Shown: positions 61,405 through 64,000 of the stretch, piece after piece | How the letters are laid out: each line of letters opens with the position of its first letter | Numbering within the stretch: position 1 is the first letter of the stretch | Assembly (NCBI RefSeq): GCF_003716325.1 | Contig: NZ_RDSR01000005.1 | Span: 62,001-126,000, forward strand | Direction: 5' to 3' | Source of the DNA: Cryobacterium tepidiphilum | Lineage (GTDB): Bacteria > Actinomycetota > Actinomycetes > Actinomycetales > Microbacteriaceae | DNA: 64,000 bases | Notes under the pieces: model-generated | What the model saw: the letters and a program-made list of their open reading frames with translations, nothing else | Told to the model about the DNA's origin: nothing | Database searches by the model: none | Program-made: the position numbers and the translations under genes

Positions 61405-62145
61405 ATGTCGAGAAACACGCAAGACGCACGGATGTCGTGGCTGCCGTTCACCCTGGCGGTGGTCAGCCTCGCGGGCAGCGTGCTGTTCGTCCTCATGTTC
61501 CTCCTCGAGGTGCCCAACAACGGCCCATACCGGCTCGGCAGCGCCTACGAGGTGGTCGCCGCGATCGGGAGTGTGCTCGGCGCCGTGCTGGTCGTGGAGC
61601 TCAGCCGCACGGCCTCCCGTTCGCCTGTGGCCTGGGGCCTGGTCATCCTGCTGGCCGCGGCGCTCATCCTCAACGCCATCTCCGCGCTGCTCTTCGTCTG
61701 GCACGGCATCGACCCGGGCCTCTCGATCCTCGGCTCCGCGGTCGTGCTCCTGCTGCAGGGCGTCTGGATGTTCTGGGTCAACCGGCGCCTGGCGCAGGAG
61801 GGCGTGTTCGGGCGGCTCCTCGCCACCTGGGGCTGGCTCATCGGCGCCGGCCTCGTCGTGGGCCTGCTGCTGGCCGGCATCGGCCTGACCTTGCCGCAAC
61901 TGTCGATCCCGCAGCTGTTGTTCCTCGCGCCCGGCATCTTCCTCGCCGGCGGGGTGTGGGCCGTCTGGCCGGTCTGGTATGTGCTGCTCGGCGTCCGCCT
62001 GCTCCGCGGTGCCGCGCCTGCCAAGCGCCCGGCGAAACGCCCGGCGACAGCGAAGCGCCCGGCGACGTCCAAGCGCTCAGAGCCGGTCAAGCGCGGCACG
62101 GCGACGGATGCTGCGGCCAAGCCCCGGGGACGCCGAAAGGCCTAG
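61405..62145 (+). CDS. membrane protein with basic repeat tail
   Basis: This 246-residue protein has about six hydrophobic segments (including LPFTLAVVSLAGSVLFVLMFLLEV and WLIGAGLVVGLLLAGIGLTL) and a cytosolic tail rich in Lys/Arg/Pro/Ala with repeats AKRPAKRPATAKRPATSKR. AGGAG precedes the ATG at 61405. I do not recognise the family. The basic tail could bind nucleic acid or acidic lipids. It is followed by the convergent cardiolipin-synthase-like gene. Confidence 0.65.
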   Translation: MSRNTQDARMSWLPFTLAVVSLAGSVLFVLMFLLEVPNNGPYRLGSAYEVVAAIGSVLGAVLVVELSRTASRSPVAWGLVILLAAALILNAISALLFVWHGIDPGLSILGSAVVLLLQGVWMFWVNRRLAQEGVFGRLLATWGWLIGAGLVVGLLLAGIGLTLPQLSIPQLLFLAPGIFLAGGVWAVWPVWYVLLGVRLLRGAAPAKRPAKRPATAKRPATSKRSEPVKRGTATDAAAKPRGRRKA

Positions 62146-62163
62146 CGAGTGGCCGGCTGCGGC

Positions 62164-63435
62164 CTACAGCAGCGGTCGCAGCGGCGCGAGCACGGCCTCG
62201 CTGAACCGCGCCGCCACATGGCGTGATCCCCATTCCTTCAGTGTGAGCTCGCGGCAGTTGGAGCTGTCGATCTCGAAGATCCGCTCCAAATCACCGGCGA
62301 GGTCGGTGTCGTAGATCTCCATGCCGATCTCGTAGTTTCCGGTGAGGCTCAGCCGGTCGAGGTTCGCCGTTCCCACGATCGACCATTCACCGTCGATGGT
62401 GGCCGTCTTGGCATGGATCATGGCGTTCTCGTAAAGCAGGAGCGAGACATCCGCTTTCAGCAGGTCGGTGTAGAAGCCGCGCGATAGCCAGTCGGCGAGC
62501 ACGTGGTTGGACGTCTCGGGGATGAGCACGCGCACGTCGACACCGCGCCTGGCGGCGGCGAGGATGGCGTCGAGGATCTGCTGGTCGGGGATGAAGTACG
62601 GCGTGGTGATGAAGATGTGCCGGCTGGCGCGATTGATGGCGTCGAGGTAGACGCCGCGCGTGGGAAAGACCAGATTGGAAGGGATGTTGTTGACCGCTCG
62701 GATTCGCGGCTCCCAGAAGTTTGCGGAAATCTCCGGCAGGATCGCCCGGGTCGCCCGCCCCCATCCGGTCTTGCGGTTGCTGTTCCACATGTTCGCGAAG
62801 GCCTGCCGAAGGTCCCACACCGAGGGGCCCATGATCTTCAGGTGCGTGTCGCGCCACTGCGTCGCGTAGAGCGAACCGATGTTGTAGCCGCCGACGAAGC
62901 CGACGCGGTCGTCGACGACGAGCACCTTGCGGTGGTCGAAACCGGTGCCGCGCACATTGGTGAACAGGATCGACGCCCGGAACACCGGGAAGCGCAGCAC
63001 GTGCACCGACGGGTGGAAGTCGTAGAACGCCGGCGGCACGACGAGGTTGGCGAAGCCGTCGTAGATCACGTAGACGTCGACGCCGCGCCGGGCGGCGCCG
63101 TTCACCGCGTCGAGGAACTTCTGCCCGACCTCGTCGTTCTTCCAGATGTAGGTCTCAAGCAGCACGAGATGTTCGGCTGTCTCGATCTCGTGCAGCATGT
63201 CGCGGTAGAGGTCTTCCCCGAAGGTGTACAGCCGCATGTCCGCCCGAGCGACCTGGCTCTGGAACGTTCCCGGGTGCGGGAAGCGCGTGCGCTTGACGCG
63301 CCGATGACGGGTGACGGTATCGATGGTGACCAGGGTCGCGATCACGGTCGCCTGCACGGCGAAGAACGCGAGGATGCCGCGCTTGACGAGCGTGAACAAG
63401 AGATGCTTGAGGCGGTGCACGGCGTGCTGGCTCAT
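62164..63435 (-). CDS. cardiolipin synthase-like phospholipase D protein
   Basis: This 423-residue protein has an N-terminal membrane anchor (GILAFFAVQATVIATLVTI) and two HKD motifs: DHRKVLVVDDRVGFVGGYN with H168 and IHAKTATIDGEWSIVGTANLD with H341. These define the phospholipase D superfamily, and the layout fits bacterial cardiolipin synthase (ClsA/ClsB-like). The start at 63435 is an ATG with a -10-like TAGGGT exactly 7 nt before it, so its transcript may be leaderless; an upstream TTG is possible. Confidence 0.85.
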   Translation of the reverse strand: MSQHAVHRLKHLLFTLVKRGILAFFAVQATVIATLVTIDTVTRHRRVKRTRFPHPGTFQSQVARADMRLYTFGEDLYRDMLHEIETAEHLVLLETYIWKNDEVGQKFLDAVNGAARRGVDVYVIYDGFANLVVPPAFYDFHPSVHVLRFPVFRASILFTNVRGTGFDHRKVLVVDDRVGFVGGYNIGSLYATQWRDTHLKIMGPSVWDLRQAFANMWNSNRKTGWGRATRAILPEISANFWEPRIRAVNNIPSNLVFPTRGVYLDAINRASRHIFITTPYFIPDQQILDAILAAARRGVDVRVLIPETSNHVLADWLSRGFYTDLLKADVSLLLYENAMIHAKTATIDGEWSIVGTANLDRLSLTGNYEIGMEIYDTDLAGDLERIFEIDSSNCRELTLKEWGSRHVAARFSEAVLAPLRPLL

Positions 63436-63442
63436 GTGCAAA

Positions 63443-63471
63443 ACCCTAGTCGGGATGCGGCGGAGCGGTCA
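63443..63471 (-). promoter_or_regulatory. promoter of a probable leaderless transcript
   Basis: On the minus strand TGACCG (63466-63471) and TAGGGT (63443-63448) are 17 bp apart, and TAGGGT ends 7 nt before the ATG of the cardiolipin-synthase-like gene. No ribosome site fits in 7 nt, so the message is probably leaderless. Confidence 0.6.
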
Positions 63472-63494
63472 GGGGAGGTCTCGTGTTTGCCTCG

Positions 63495-63878
63495 TCACGA
63501 TTGCTGCCTCTGGCGCGGTGCGAAGCGCGTCTGGTGCCGCTCGATGACCGTGCCCGTCGGCCAGCGCATCGCCAACTTCCAGGCTGCGCGTGCGCATTCG
63601 AGGGCGCAGTCACTGCAGACGCCCTTGAGGGCGAGGCCGTCGCAGACGGCCTCCTGGTACTCCTTCAGTCGCATCGGCAGGTCGGCCACCACCGCGGTCG
63701 TCGTGAGTTCGCCGGTTGCGACGCCGCGGAAGGCGATCGAGCACTCGCAGTCCCACTCGCCGTCATCGGCCACGCCCGTGCAGGGTCCGGCGTCGAAGAC
63801 GAGCTCGCCTTCGATCGTTCGCGAGAAGTCACCCTCACGCGAGCCCTGCGTCTTCCTCGTTGCCACCAATACTTTCAT
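63495..63878 (-). CDS. Cys-containing conserved hypothetical protein
   Basis: This 127-residue protein starts at 63878, where GAGGAGG precedes MKVLVATRKTQGSREGDFSRTIEGELV; an in-frame start at 63965 lacks such a site. It contains Cys residues in DAGPCTGVADDGEWDCECSIAF and GVCSDCALECARA, possibly a metal site. It resembles a family of actinobacterial hypothetical proteins beginning MKVLVAT...G..DF (DUF7715-like by recollection). Function is unknown. A TATCCT hexamer near 63918-63923 on the minus strand is a weak -10 candidate. Confidence 0.7.
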   Translation of the reverse strand: MKVLVATRKTQGSREGDFSRTIEGELVFDAGPCTGVADDGEWDCECSIAFRGVATGELTTTAVVADLPMRLKEYQEAVCDGLALKGVCSDCALECARAAWKLAMRWPTGTVIERHQTRFAPRQRQQS

Positions 63879-64000
63879 TCGGTCCTCCTCAGTTGAGATG
63901 AGACCGGCACAGCACGCAGGATAAACGCACCCACCGACATCGCGACCGCGAGGTGTGACGAGCACCGCGGTGGGAGACCGGGAGAAGCAGGTTCGTCCGC

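Overview
The window is very G+C-rich, gene-dense DNA with short intergenic gaps, many 4-bp ATGA/GTGA start-stop overlaps, frequent GTG starts and Gly/Ala/Arg/Val-rich proteins. This points to a high-G+C Actinomycetota chromosome. The recurring hexamer GCATCC/GGATGC and the overall gene content (PduO-like protein, BCCT, EI24, NERD, DUF488, several ABC operons) would fit Microbacteriaceae or a relative, but that placement is inference.

Layout. 1-2.9 kb is an accessory mercury module: the 3' end of a coiled-coil membrane protein, a small Cys-rich membrane protein, merA, and divergent merR with a CueR-like operator. It abuts a 5'-truncated flavin oxidoreductase, which marks an insertion or recombination junction. 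3.8-8.1 kb: MMPL-type exporter, divergent MarR regulator and a dGTPase. 8.1-17.2 kb: a two-armed locus. The minus arm encodes a complete amino-acid-type ABC importer, an asparaginase II, CutC and a ROK sugar kinase. The plus arm encodes a ROK repressor, a Gfo/Idh/MocA oxidoreductase and an SDR. I propose uptake and breakdown of a sugar-amino-acid conjugate. 17.2-31.4 kb: EI24 protein, BCCT transporter, divergent PduO-like protein, NERD protein, aldo/keto reductase, a two-gene ABC system, a Gfo/Idh/MocA protein, a small acidic protein coupled to a PAP2-diacylglycerol kinase fusion, a secreted HNH-like nuclease with a Pro-Ala tract, an APC permease and a beta-hydroxyacid dehydrogenase.

31.4-42.3 kb is a carbohydrate locus: a DeoR repressor, a divergent sugar ABC importer and DhaK/DhaL-type kinase subunits, then a convergent FGGY kinase - M29 aminopeptidase - histidine phosphatase operon. 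42.4-54.5 kb holds oxygenase chemistry: nitronate monooxygenase, a 52-residue zinc-ribbon protein coupled to a Baeyer-Villiger monooxygenase fused to an alpha/beta hydrolase, an MFS transporter, and a five-gene peptide/nickel-type ABC importer plus DszA/NtaA/DmoA-family monooxygenase operon. 54.7-59.2 kb is a PDH-type E1alpha-E1beta-E2 operon without E3, with a divergent TetR gene and a palindromic operator between them. 59.3-63.9 kb carries DUF488, NADP-type glutamate dehydrogenase, a membrane protein with a basic tail, a cardiolipin-synthase-like enzyme and a small Cys-containing protein.

The main non-coding theme is a set of long inverted repeats placed just after stop codons. Three of them (29.02, 47.63 and 54.58 kb) form one family with 12-bp arms around GTTCCGGACGAG and an interior of exactly 22 nt. 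Others, at 21.45, 30.39, 38.85, 54.70, 59.23 and 61.21 kb, are unrelated in sequence. They probably act as terminators, but the conserved family could be a mobile palindromic repeat. Several genes also look leaderless, with a -10-like hexamer 7 nt before the ATG. I saw no tRNA, rRNA, CRISPR array or transposase.
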